Of a DNA stretch of 64,000 nt, positions 40,043 through 47,936 are shown in pieces. Position 1 is the first letter of the stretch; every line of letters starts with the position of its first letter. Under the pieces are notes generated by a model. It had not been told where the DNA came from. It searched no databases and saw only the letters and a program-made list of their open reading frames with translations. The stretch comes from Pseudomonadota bacterium. Its GTDB lineage: Bacteria > Pseudomonadota > Gammaproteobacteria > Xanthomonadales > Rhodanobacteraceae. Where the stretch lies: the NCBI GenBank assembly GCA_029561145.1, contig JAKQJM010000060.1, forward strand, positions 62,001-126,000. The letters are read 5' to 3'. The position numbers were made by a program, and so were the translations under genes.

Positions 40043-40702
40043 ATGGCTGACGTCTACCAACCTGAAACGGACACATTCAATTGGCGCCGTGTCTCGGCAT
40101 TGTCCGGGGCCTTCACCGTGCATGTGTTCGCGCTTGCCCTGCTGGCCACCCCGGCGTCGCCGCCTGAGGCACCCGAAAAGAAAGTTGACAACAAGGTGAC
40201 GGTCGAATTCATCGAGCCACCACCACCACCACCGCCGCCGCCACCACCGCCGCCGGAGCCACCCAAGAAGCCGCCGCCGAAGGTGATCGAGAAGATCAAG
40301 CCGCCACCGACTCCGCCGCCGGAGCCGCCGCCGACGGTGGTCGTCGAGGAAGCGTCGCCGATGGCCGTGGCTGCGCCACCGCCGGCACCGCCGGCACCAC
40401 CGGCGCCGCCGACGGATATCGCACCAAGCGAAAATATCAGTTACCGTAGGCTTCGACCGCCGAAATACCCGCCGCAAGCCGTGCGTCAGCGCATGGAAGG
40501 CAAGGTGCTTCTCAAGGTGCTGGTTGGACTCGACGGAAAGCCGGAAGAGATAACCGTGGAGAAGACCAGTGGTTATCGAGTACTCGATCAGGCCGCCATC
40601 GCAGCCGTGAAAACATGGGTCTTCAATGCGGGACAGAAGAACGGTAGTGCGAGTCGCGGCTACGCATTGGTTCCAATTGCGTTCAACCTCAACAACCAGT
40701 AG
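40043..40702 (+). CDS. tonB: energy transducer TonB
   Basis: A 219-residue TonB. It has one N-terminal span (about 20-38, LSGAFTVHVFALALLATP), a periplasmic linker dominated by runs of proline (about 59-128) and a C-terminal TonB domain: RRLRPPKYPPQAVRQRMEGK, VLLKVLVGLDGKPEEI and AAIAAVKTWVFNAG. It couples the proton-motive force captured by ExbB/ExbD to outer-membrane receptors. The preceding 186-nt spacer shows no clear Fur box, so iron control is not apparent. It is followed by exbB after 20 nt. Confidence 0.95.
   Translation: MADVYQPETDTFNWRRVSALSGAFTVHVFALALLATPASPPEAPEKKVDNKVTVEFIEPPPPPPPPPPPPPEPPKKPPPKVIEKIKPPPTPPPEPPPTVVVEEASPMAVAAPPPAPPAPPAPPTDIAPSENISYRRLRPPKYPPQAVRQRMEGKVLLKVLVGLDGKPEEITVEKTSGYRVLDQAAIAAVKTWVFNAGQKNGSASRGYALVPIAFNLNNQ
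40217..40258 (+). repeat. proline codon tract in tonB
   Basis: A run of CCA/CCG codons encodes 13 consecutive prolines of the periplasm-spanning linker. Tract length could vary by slippage. Confidence 0.8.
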
Positions 40703-40722
40703 CAATCATTTAAGGTAGCGCC

Positions 40723-41532
40723 ATGCAGCAAGATGCTTCTTCGACCATGCCTGCGGATCAGTCAGGTGCCATGCCCCCACCGCTGCCAGGTGGCGGCAAC
40801 AACGCCCAAGCGATGTCGCAGATGGGCTTTGATCATCTTATCCACAACTTCGACGCTGTCGGCTGGGTGGTGTTCGTCACCCTCGTGACGATGTCGGTTC
40901 TCTCGATCTACTTCATCATCGCGAACTTCATCCGCAACACGATGGTTCGTTCGCGCATGGATCGCGTGATCCACACGTTCTGGGAAACTCCATCGGCGCA
41001 GGAAGCGATCCGCTTCCTCGAAGAACAGCCGAAATCGGAGCCGTTCTCGAAGATCGCTCTCGAAGCGGCCACCGCGGCGCAACACCATACGCGCCACGAA
41101 GGCAGTCGTCTGGTCGAGGCGCTCAATCGCTCGGAGTTCATCGATCGTGCGCTGCGCCAGGGCGTCGCCCGCGAAAGCATGCGACTCGAAGGTGGCCTGA
41201 CCGTACTCGCGACGGTAGGTTCGACCGCTCCGTTCGTCGGCCTGCTCGGCACGGTCTGGGGCATCTACCACGCCCTGATCAAGATCGCGTCGTCCGGCTC
41301 GGCCTCGATGGAAGCGGTGGCTGGCCCGGTCGGTGAAGCGCTGATCATGACCGCGGTCGGTCTGTTCGTCGCGATCCCCGCGGTGCTTGCCTACAACTTC
41401 TACGTTCGCAGCAACCGTCTGATCTATGCGCGCTTCGACGAATTTGCGCATGACCTGCACGACTTCTTCGCTATCGGTTCACGCGTCGAAGGCGGTGCTG
41501 CAATGTCGGCTCCCGCAGCTTCGAGGAAGTAA
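40723..41532 (+). CDS. exbB: biopolymer transport protein ExbB (MotA/TolQ/ExbB proton channel)
   Basis: A 269-residue protein with three spans: about residues 42-64 (VGWVVFVTLVTMSVLSIYFI), 155-177 (LTVLATVGSTAPFVGLLGTVWGIY) and 195-218. The family motif ATVGSTAPFVGLLGTVWGIY is complete. It forms the pentameric proton channel with ExbD that energises TonB. The N-terminus has an extra Pro/Gly-rich 25 residues before the first span. Only 3 nt separate it from exbD. Confidence 0.95.
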   Translation: MQQDASSTMPADQSGAMPPPLPGGGNNAQAMSQMGFDHLIHNFDAVGWVVFVTLVTMSVLSIYFIIANFIRNTMVRSRMDRVIHTFWETPSAQEAIRFLEEQPKSEPFSKIALEAATAAQHHTRHEGSRLVEALNRSEFIDRALRQGVARESMRLEGGLTVLATVGSTAPFVGLLGTVWGIYHALIKIASSGSASMEAVAGPVGEALIMTAVGLFVAIPAVLAYNFYVRSNRLIYARFDEFAHDLHDFFAIGSRVEGGAAMSAPAASRK

Positions 41533-41535
41533 GCC

Positions 41536-41949
41536 ATGGCCTTCTCTTCCAATTCGGGCGGCGGCCCGATGGCGGAAATCAACGTCACGCCCCTTGTGGA
41601 CGTGATGTTGGTGCTACTGATCATCTTCATGATCACGGCACCCCTGATGACGCACAAGATCCGCATCGATCTTCCGCAAGCCAACCCCAATGTCATTGAC
41701 ACACCACAACCTGATCCGATCGATCTGGCGGTGAAGGCAAGCGGTGACCTGTACTGGAATGACGAGTTGATCACCGAGGCGATGCTTGCGGCCCAGCTGC
41801 GTGTTTCCGCGCAGAAGAATCCGCAACCCGAGTTGCAGATCCGCGCCGAGAAGAAGACCGAGTATCAGCTGATTGCAACCGTGATGGCCAATGCGAAGAG
41901 TGCCGGCATGGTCAAGATCGGATTCATCACGGCCCAAGCCGGACGCTGA
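41536..41949 (+). CDS. exbD: biopolymer transport protein ExbD
   Basis: A 137-residue protein with one N-terminal span (about 16-37). MAEINVTPLVDVMLVLLIIF contains the Asp residue essential for proton use. The periplasmic domain follows (PDPIDLAVKASGDLYWNDE, then LQIRAEKKTEYQLIATVMAN). It completes the TonB motor. Only one exbD gene is present before the terminator, whereas some xanthomonads carry two in tandem. Confidence 0.95.
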   Translation: MAFSSNSGGGPMAEINVTPLVDVMLVLLIIFMITAPLMTHKIRIDLPQANPNVIDTPQPDPIDLAVKASGDLYWNDELITEAMLAAQLRVSAQKNPQPELQIRAEKKTEYQLIATVMANAKSAGMVKIGFITAQAGR

Positions 41950-41988
41950 TTCCCGATTTGCTGCTGAGGTTCATAGGTTCCGAAGCAC

Positions 41989-42019
41989 AAGGGGCGTCGC
42001 GAAAGCGGCGCCCCTTTTT
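41989..42019 (+). terminator. intrinsic terminator of tonB-exbB-exbD
   Basis: GGGGCGTCGC (41991-42000), a GAAA tetraloop and GCGGCGCCCC (42005-42014) form a 10-bp stem with one wobble, followed by TTTTT. It lies about 40 nt after exbD and is the clearest intrinsic terminator in the window. Confidence 0.92.
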
Positions 42020-42269
42020 CGTTCCGGCGCGTGGCAAACCGCTGCCTAGAGAGCAGGCCCGGTTCCACCGGGCAATCCCTGAATACGACACGACAGGCAG
42101 AAAGTCCGGCACCAGCGATCCTTCCATCCAATTTCCAGGGCGAGGCGGATCCTGTCGTACCCTCGCAATCGTTCTGCCTCCGCTTCAAATACTGCCGAGA
42201 TCAATACCATCCCCGCATCGCGGCAGCAGCGCTTCCAGCCCTGGGGCCGATGTTTGCCGCCCGAACGGC
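42020..42269. other. noncoding gap between the exb terminator and pdxJ
   Basis: About 250 nt between the exbD terminator and the pdxJ stop. Open frames here are short shadows without family resemblance or ribosome-binding sites. I see no RNA structure, repeat or promoter I would defend. Confidence 0.5.
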
Positions 42270-43028
42270 TCAGCCGGGTGATGGCGACTGGCGGACGATC
42301 GCGAGATAGCGCCGCACCGTATCCGCAAGACCCTGGTACAGCGCGTCGGAAAACAGCGCATGGCCGATCGAAACTTCGGCGATGCACGGAATTGCCTGCA
42401 GCAGCGGACCCAGATTCTGCTGGTCGAGATCGTGCCCGGCGTTGACACCCAGCCCCACGCTGGTCGCCTCTGCCGCGGTCGCGGCGCATTCATCCAGTTG
42501 GCGGGAGAACGTGTTGCTCGCAAAGGCCGCCGCGTAGGGCCCCGTATAGATCTCGATGCGATCGGCAGCGTAGTCGGCGACGCGGGCGATGCCCGGCGCA
42601 GCCGCATCAACGAACAGGCTTACCCGACAACCTTCCTGCTTGAACGATGCGATCAGCGCCTGCAATCGCGGATCGTGGCGCGACAGATCGAAACCGTGGT
42701 CGGAAGTCAGTTGACCGTCGCTGTCCGGCACCAGGGTGACCTGGGCCGGGCGCGTCTGTCGCACGAGTTCAAGCAAGCCCGGATAGCTTCCGCGGCACGC
42801 TGCGAAAGGATTTCCCTCGATGTTGAACTCGGCATAGCCAAGAACTTCCGGAAAGCGCAGGACATCCTCAGTCCTGATATGGCGCTGGTCCGGACGCGGA
42901 TGCACGGTGATACCGTCACAACCCGCGCCCAGCGCGCAACGCGCGGCATCAATCGGATCGGGCAACAATCCGCCACGCGAATTGCGCAACACCGCCACCT
43001 TGTTGACGTTGACGCTGAGGAGAGTCAC
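42270..43028 (-). CDS. pdxJ: pyridoxine 5'-phosphate synthase
   Basis: A 252-residue TIM barrel making pyridoxine 5'-phosphate from 1-deoxyxylulose-5-phosphate and 3-amino-2-oxopropyl phosphate. Family motifs are [17 protein letters not shown] at the start, [13 protein letters not shown] (active-site His/Arg), FNIEGNP, VTLVPD and [10 protein letters not shown] near the end. It begins with GTG. It converges with the exb operon and is the standard neighbour of these genes in xanthomonads. Confidence 0.95.
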   Translation of the reverse strand: MTLLSVNVNKVAVLRNSRGGLLPDPIDAARCALGAGCDGITVHPRPDQRHIRTEDVLRFPEVLGYAEFNIEGNPFAACRGSYPGLLELVRQTRPAQVTLVPDSDGQLTSDHGFDLSRHDPRLQALIASFKQEGCRVSLFVDAAAPGIARVADYAADRIEIYTGPYAAAFASNTFSRQLDECAATAAEATSVGLGVNAGHDLDQQNLGPLLQAIPCIAEVSIGHALFSDALYQGLADTVRRYLAIVRQSPSPG

Positions 43029-43079
43029 GGAACTGTTCCAACGGCTCGAACCTCCAGTGTATCGGAAGCTGTCGGCGAA

Positions 43080-44102
43080 TCAGCGACAAGGTTCGGTTGT
43101 TTCGTGCCAGATCACCGGATCCCAGAACGCGCCGTCGCGCCACACGTTCCGCTTGTCCTGGTTGATCTGCGCAGCGAGCGAATAGGTCGTGTCGGGAGCG
43201 ACCTCGACGGTGAGGGTCTTGTAGCGCTCGCCGTTGTCGCTGTTGCGCAGGCGATCATTGAAGCCGAGATAACGACTGTCGATGCGTTCGCCAACGGTCA
43301 GCACATGGCGACCTGCGCTGACGCGGAACGAGGTCTGTCCATCGAAAGGCGAGCGGCGGCCGTCGATGCTGATCAGGGTCGCGGCATGCAGCTGGCGCTG
43401 GCGCGGTGCGACATCGAAAATGCTGATGCGTCCGCAACCCGCGGCATCGGCCACGCCCGACGCAGCATCCGAAGACGCAAGCTGCACACCGTCTCCCACG
43501 CGCAGGTGCAGCGCTGGAATCCAGGTACCCGCCAACACCCCGGAGATCGTCGAACGCGTGCCATCGCGCTTCACTTCGAAATCGAGGGTCGCACCGTCGC
43601 TCGAACGCGCGACCTCGTCGCGAAGAACCAAGGCAGCCTTCGCCACACCGCCGTCGCCATCGCCGAGATTGGCCAGCGATACACGGTTGATCGAGAGCAA
43701 GGTGTCGCCGGCACGCAAGCCGATGCGCGCCGCCGTGCTGCCCGGTGTCGTACCGAGCACATGCAGGCCATCCAATGCGGCCGAACCTGCGCTGCTGTCG
43801 ACGAGGATGCCCAGGCTGGCCAGACGTTCACGTGGCGCATCGATCGACAGCGAGATCTGCTCGGGCGGTGTCTGGCCGAAAGCTCCCGATTCGATCATCT
43901 CGAGCAGCAACAAGCGCATCTCGTCGCGCAGTCTTTGCTCGGGCGATACGCCGATTGCCCCCCCGGTCTGTGCGGCGAGGACGGCGAAGCGCGTAGCAAC
44001 CGCGCCATTGCCTGCTGCAGCGCATTCGGCGGTCGCCAGCATGCAAAGCGGAAGTGCTGCCAATACGACTTTTCGCTGCATCGCGCCAAATCTCTTGCTC
44101 AT
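43080..44102 (-). CDS. exported PDZ-domain protein
   Basis: A 340-residue protein with a signal peptide (VVLAALPLCMLATAECAAA, cleavage after AAA). A PDZ domain at about residues 90-185 has the carboxylate-binding-type GILVDSSAGSAALDGLHVLG and the core TPGSTAARIGLRAGDTLLSI. The C-terminal half is beta-rich (ISIDGRRSPFDGQTSFRVSA, then YKTLTVEVAPDTTYSLAAQI). No protease domain is present. AGGAG at 7 nt fixes the start at 44102. It is the third gene after an ECF sigma and its membrane partner, so it may help sense or report envelope stress (inference). Confidence 0.75.
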   Translation of the reverse strand: MSKRFGAMQRKVVLAALPLCMLATAECAAAGNGAVATRFAVLAAQTGGAIGVSPEQRLRDEMRLLLLEMIESGAFGQTPPEQISLSIDAPRERLASLGILVDSSAGSAALDGLHVLGTTPGSTAARIGLRAGDTLLSINRVSLANLGDGDGGVAKAALVLRDEVARSSDGATLDFEVKRDGTRSTISGVLAGTWIPALHLRVGDGVQLASSDAASGVADAAGCGRISIFDVAPRQRQLHAATLISIDGRRSPFDGQTSFRVSAGRHVLTVGERIDSRYLGFNDRLRNSDNGERYKTLTVEVAPDTTYSLAAQINQDKRNVWRDGAFWDPVIWHETTEPCR

Positions 44103-44122
44103 GATTGCTCTCCTGCCAATGC

Positions 44123-44599
44123 CTAGATTCGTGTGATCGAGCGCACGCCGCGGCCGTCGTGCTCGATGAGTTCCTGCAAGGTCCGGTTGCGCTGCTTCCA
44201 CAGCGGGATCAGCACATTCGCCGTCGCTGCCTGATCGTAAGCAGCCTGCAGTTGCGCATCGATCAGCAGCAACTGTGCGCGCATGTGCGAATCCGGAACG
44301 GTCGCCGCGGACGTGCGCCAATGCTCCTCGAGTGTCAATGACTGACGCTGCCAGTCGAGCACATCCGATTGTTGTGGTCCGGGTGCGCGCATGCCCGGCG
44401 CGAAAACCATGATGGCAAGAAATGACGCCGCAATGCTCCCGCCGATCAGGCTCGCACGCCGCCAGCGGCGACGCATGACCTGACGGTTGCGCGATCCCTC
44501 GATCCTGTCCCAAAGCGCCGGATCCGGATCGAACTCCGGCAGTCTCTGCAGGGCATGCATCACGGGTCTCACTCCTGAACCATTATCCATCATTGACAT
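44123..44599 (-). CDS. membrane protein partner of ECF sigma factor, putative anti-sigma
   Basis: A 158-residue protein with a cytoplasmic N-terminus, one span at about residues 50-68 (SLIGGSIAASFLAIMVFAP) and a helical periplasmic region (about 75-150) rich in Gln/Arg/Leu. The sigma gene immediately upstream, with a 17-nt overlap, and this topology suggest an anti-sigma factor; the typical zinc-binding HxxxCxxC motif is absent. The start is uncertain: ATG at 44599 has a GGAGAGAGAGA tract, while ATG at 44560 or GTG at 44563 have AGGAG. Confidence 0.65.
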   Translation of the reverse strand: MSMMDNGSGVRPVMHALQRLPEFDPDPALWDRIEGSRNRQVMRRRWRRASLIGGSIAASFLAIMVFAPGMRAPGPQQSDVLDWQRQSLTLEEHWRTSAATVPDSHMRAQLLLIDAQLQAAYDQAATANVLIPLWKQRNRTLQELIEHDGRGVRSITRI

Positions 44600-45182
44600 T
44601 CTCTCTCTCTCCATCTTCATCGCCGCCCTGGCCGAAACGTCCAAGACGCCGCAGTGCTCGCGCAAGCAGGGACTTCGAATAGCTCTCGCTCTGCCCGAAC
44701 AACTGTGAAAGCTCCTTGTGCGTGTAGCCTTCGAGCTCGTGAAGCAGGACAACCGCGCGCGAACGCGGGCTCAACGACATCAACAGCGACCATGCGTCCA
44801 CGGCCACATCGGCGGGCGTGGCGTCCGCCGCGGTGTCATCGAGCCACGCCGGATCATCGATACCACTGAATCGCCGGTCCCGGCGCACCGCATCGATGGT
44901 CGCGTTGGCCGTCATGCGCTTGAGCCAGGCGCCGAAAGGCGCTTCTCCGCGAAAGCCGGGCAACGCATCCATCATGCGCAGGAACACGTCGTGCACGATG
45001 TCCTCGGCCGCAGCGGACTCGCCGAGCACACGCAGGGCGAGGTTGTAGCAGGATCGACCGTACAACAGGTAGATCGCCTTGAACGCGGCCCGGTCGCCGC
45101 GCCGCGCCCGGTTCAGCACGGCGGGGTCCAGAGCCTGTCCGAAGCCTGTTCTCACGCGTGCAGGAGGTCCGTCGGCAGCCAT
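44583..45182 (-). CDS. ECF-type RNA polymerase sigma factor
   Basis: A 199-residue sigma-70 family member of the extracytoplasmic-function group. Region 2 spans about 20-90 (LNRARRGDRAAFKAIYLLYG, AAAEDIVHDVFLRMMDALPG) and region 4 about 130-182 (LSPRSRAVVLLHELEGYTHK, ELSQLFGQSESYSKSLLARA). Region 3 is absent, as expected. It is followed by a membrane protein with the position of an anti-sigma and by the PDZ protein. The start at 45182 is supported by family length; an in-frame GTG 24 nt upstream is possible. No ribosome-binding site is strong. Confidence 0.9.
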   Translation of the reverse strand: MAADGPPARVRTGFGQALDPAVLNRARRGDRAAFKAIYLLYGRSCYNLALRVLGESAAAEDIVHDVFLRMMDALPGFRGEAPFGAWLKRMTANATIDAVRRDRRFSGIDDPAWLDDTAADATPADVAVDAWSLLMSLSPRSRAVVLLHELEGYTHKELSQLFGQSESYSKSLLARALRRLGRFGQGGDEDGERENVNDG

Positions 45183-45212
45183 GCGGAAATAGACGGGGCG
45201 GAACACGGTTTC

Positions 45213-45235
45213 GTCGCAGCCGGAGCGGCCGCGAC
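45213..45235 (-). repeat. 9-bp hairpin upstream of the ECF sigma gene
   Basis: 45213-45221 pairs with 45227-45235 in a 9-bp stem with one wobble around a 5-nt loop. It lies between the unknown 532-residue gene and the sigma start, with no T-run. It may be a processing or attenuation structure within a common transcript. Confidence 0.35.
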
Positions 45236-45246
45236 AAAGCCCGTCC

Positions 45247-46845
45247 TCAGGAATCGCCGCCCCTGGCGCCGACCAGGCGGGCTTCGCTGATGTTCGCCAG
45301 GGGTACGCTGAGTTCGGCGCTGCCGCGTCCGCGCTGCACGGTCATGACGACATTGCCGGCTTCCAGCGAGCGCACGTCCCCGTCGACGAGCTTGCCACCC
45401 GCCGTGACGAGCTGAACGCGGCGGCCGACGTGCTTGCCGAGTGACTCCGGGGGGATCACCTCGTAGCGCCGCTCCCTCGGTGTGGCCGGCGGCAATCGCT
45501 CGATCTGACCGGGCTTCCATACGAGCGCCAGGGTCGAGTTCTGCGGCGGCGGTGGGGCGCTCGCGACAACCCGCCGGTCCGATTCGGCGCCCACCGCTTG
45601 CCCGGCGTCGCCGGTCGCCGTCGTGGCGACTTCAGCCAGCGGTGCCGGGGCGGGCGAGTCAGACGGCGCTTCGATGACGGGCCGCGGCGCTGGCACAGCT
45701 GCCGGCGGGCTCGTGGAAACCGGAGCCGACATCGCCTTGCCGACGGATTCGACCAGTGCCGCGGGTTCGCTCGTGATCGCCGTGCCTGGCGGCGCTTCCG
45801 CCGGAGCGCTGTCGACCGGCTTGACCACGAAGAGCGGCACCTCCGGTTCCGTGAAAGCCAGTCGCAGCATGATCGGCGGTGCATCCTCGAGCCGGGCGGT
45901 GATATTGAGCTGGCGCAACAACACCTGCCGCGGATAGGCATCGAACTCGGCGGGCAACCACGCCGCGTCCGGCAGACTCGAAATATTGAGGGTTCCACCG
46001 CGAGCGACCAGGCGCTGGTACAAGGACAGGACGTCGGCACTTGGCTCGACGCCGCGTGCCGTGAGGAAGGTCTGCAGTGCGGCCATGTGCCGTTCAACGA
46101 ACTGGTCAGGCGAGACACCGAGCCAATCGGCGCAGAAGCGGTTGCGGCGCGCGAGATAGCCGGGATCCCGGTAGCTCAAGCCCGCCCGTACGAGACGCAA
46201 CGCGTGCAGCGAGTTCTTATCGGGCCAACGGCCCGGATCGAAACCCGTCCATTCCGCAGAAGCCCGCCAATTGGCGATATTCGAGCTGTCGAGTTCGACG
46301 TTCAGATCCAGGTGCTTGGAGGTGGCGTCAAAACGGTAGTCGAAGTGATCTTTGCGCTCGTCGGCGACAACGCCCATGCGCGCGCGATCCTTGTCGCTGA
46401 GCGCGTCGTTGCCGCAGCCCAGGTTTTCGAACAAGGCCAGATCCGGCGTGCCGAACCAGTCGGCCGCCGACATGTGCGATGTGCCCTGGTCCAAGATCAG
46501 GCCGTGCGCGGAAATCGACATCGACGGCGGAATTCCACCGCCGTCCGAGACCATGTGAGCGACCAGCCAGGCGGGTCCGGAGCCGCGCAGGTCAGCGGAA
46601 CGGGCATGCACCGTCCCGCGCCAGAGTCCCTTGCGGATTTCCAGGCGTGGGGCGCGCAGGCGGACACTGCCATCGAGGGCGATATGGGCGCTGTCGTAGG
46701 TCAGGTCCGCGATATTGGACAAGGCCCGCGACATACGCTGAGCGGCCGTGCGTGCAGCGAATTCGAGTGCGAGCGCACCTCCCGCCAGCGTGAGAATCGA
46801 GACCAGCACCACATTGCGCAATCTCATCGCCGTGCGCATCCTCAT
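45247..46845 (-). CDS. membrane-anchored protein of unknown function
   Basis: A 532-residue protein with an N-terminal span (about 8-28, RLRNVVLVSILTLAGGALAL). An extracytoplasmic region follows (about 30-330) with beta-rich stretches such as YDSAHIALDGSVRLRAPRLE that vaguely recall AsmA-like domains. Next come a Pro/Ala-rich linker (about 350-440) and a compact C-terminal module (about 470-525: GRRVQLVTAGGKLVDGDVRS, NVVMTVQRGRGSAELSVPLA) with an Sm/SH3-like beta-barrel pattern. I do not recognise the family. It is 64 nt upstream of the ECF sigma on the same strand, so a shared transcript is possible. The start could also be the ATG at 46827. Confidence 0.7.
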   Translation of the reverse strand: MRMRTAMRLRNVVLVSILTLAGGALALEFAARTAAQRMSRALSNIADLTYDSAHIALDGSVRLRAPRLEIRKGLWRGTVHARSADLRGSGPAWLVAHMVSDGGGIPPSMSISAHGLILDQGTSHMSAADWFGTPDLALFENLGCGNDALSDKDRARMGVVADERKDHFDYRFDATSKHLDLNVELDSSNIANWRASAEWTGFDPGRWPDKNSLHALRLVRAGLSYRDPGYLARRNRFCADWLGVSPDQFVERHMAALQTFLTARGVEPSADVLSLYQRLVARGGTLNISSLPDAAWLPAEFDAYPRQVLLRQLNITARLEDAPPIMLRLAFTEPEVPLFVVKPVDSAPAEAPPGTAITSEPAALVESVGKAMSAPVSTSPPAAVPAPRPVIEAPSDSPAPAPLAEVATTATGDAGQAVGAESDRRVVASAPPPPQNSTLALVWKPGQIERLPPATPRERRYEVIPPESLGKHVGRRVQLVTAGGKLVDGDVRSLEAGNVVMTVQRGRGSAELSVPLANISEARLVGARGGDS

Positions 46846-47048
46846 GTCCGACAGGAAACCTGTCGGTAAAACCCCTGCCCCTCGACGATAGCGGGAATGT
46901 CAGGACGCGGCAACGCGCACGGCGCGGAAGGTAATGCTTGGCGGACCTGCGGGGCCAAGGATGCGGCTGATGCGCCGAGCATCGGCAATATACCGCGCAA
47001 TCCAACTGGACGATAACGGGAGCGGGCCGATCTTCACGCCTCCATGAA

Positions 47049-47087
47049 GGGGCGCAACTGCCGGCGCAGTGTCGGCAATTGCGCCCC
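47049..47087 (-). terminator. long terminator-like hairpin after the YeaQ-like gene
   Basis: A 9-bp perfect stem (47049-47057 with 47079-47087), one C-A mismatch, then 5 further bp (47059-47063 with 47073-47077) enclose a 9-nt loop. It begins 20 nt after the stop of the minus-strand gene and is followed there only by TT, so termination would be U-poor. It is one of the strongest hairpins in the window. The rest of this 261-nt gap holds nothing recognisable. Confidence 0.5.
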
Positions 47088-47106
47088 GGACAACGCGACA
47101 ACGGGA

Positions 47107-47361
47107 TCAGGTCTTGCGTATCGCCATGATGATCACGAGCAGGATGATCGCGCCGATCATGGCATTCAGGATTGCGCCGACCAGCCCGCCGCCAATGTAG
47201 AGGCCGAGCTGCGGCAACAACCAGCCGGCCAGAAATGCGCCGACGATGCCGATCACGATATTGCCGACCAGACCGAGGCCGCGGCCCTTGACGATCAAGC
47301 CGGCGAGCCAGCCGGCTATCGCGCCGACAAGGAGGAAAATAAGCAAGGATTCAAGGGTCAA
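47107..47361 (-). CDS. GlsB/YeaQ/YmgE family small membrane protein
   Basis: An 84-residue protein with three hydrophobic spans rich in glycine: LLIFLLVGAIAGWLAGLIVKG, GLVGNIVIGIVGAFLAGWLL and GGLVGAILNAMIGAIILLVI. This is the complete pattern of the transglycosylase-associated (YeaQ/YmgE, GlsB) family linked to envelope stress. No ATG is in a suitable place; a TTG at 47361 with GGGGA upstream is the likely start (the ATG four bases earlier is out of frame). A long hairpin follows the stop. Confidence 0.85.
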   Translation of the reverse strand: MTLESLLIFLLVGAIAGWLAGLIVKGRGLGLVGNIVIGIVGAFLAGWLLPQLGLYIGGGLVGAILNAMIGAIILLVIIMAIRKT

Positions 47362-47460
47362 GGCATGTTCCCCAGCAACGTCGCCGAGTGCGACAGGCGA
47401 ATTGTGCTCCTTCACCCTGACCAAGACATGACGCAGCGCACGGCAAACCAGCCGAAGCGG

Positions 47461-47757
47461 TCAGGGTTGTGTCCTGTCGCGAAGCTGCTGCACCGGAGCC
47501 GCGCCGCCCCTGTTCGGGGGAGCGGCAGCTGCGCGAGCCTTGGCCTTCTCGCGGATTGCGGCCAGCGCTTCCGGCGGCAACATGGCGGCATCGGGACGCG
47601 TATTCGCGGACACCCGCTCGGCCGCCAACGAAAAGACCGTGCCGCACAGGCCCACCAACATCATCAGCAAGGCGATGCCGAGCAAGCCGGGGCTGCGCGT
47701 CAGGAGGGCGATGACGAGGCCGAGCAACGTAATCGCGATCATAATCCAGCGCGTCAT
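47461..47757 (-). CDS. small membrane protein, unknown function
   Basis: A 98-residue protein with two spans at the N-terminus (about 5-20 and 27-48, GLLGIALLMMLVGLCGTVFSL) and a hydrophilic Ala/Arg/Pro-rich tail with EALAAIREKAKARAAAAPP. GGGG at 6 nt supports the ATG at 47757 over the ATG six bases upstream. It resembles unannotated short proteins of Xanthomonadales. It is 99 nt upstream of the YeaQ-like gene on the same strand. No function is proposed. Confidence 0.65.
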   Translation of the reverse strand: MTRWIMIAITLLGLVIALLTRSPGLLGIALLMMLVGLCGTVFSLAAERVSANTRPDAAMLPPEALAAIREKAKARAAAAPPNRGGAAPVQQLRDRTQP

Positions 47758-47936
47758 GACCATCCCCTTGCGTGCGCCGCAACCGGCACTGCGAATCCAA
47801 CCGGCACGCTACCAGAATCCCGCCGCACGGCGGCAGCCCGTTGATCGGGCAATCCGCGCCAGTAGTGCACTTGATGGAACGGACACGCAGGGATCGGGTC
47901 GGTGCGAAACCCGCAAGCCGAAGACTCGTGCAGCGC

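Noticed and set aside
42046-42610. Open frames overlapping the pdxJ 3' end as possible extra genes
   Set aside because: Alternative frames of pdxJ extended into a noncoding gap; no start signal or family resemblance.
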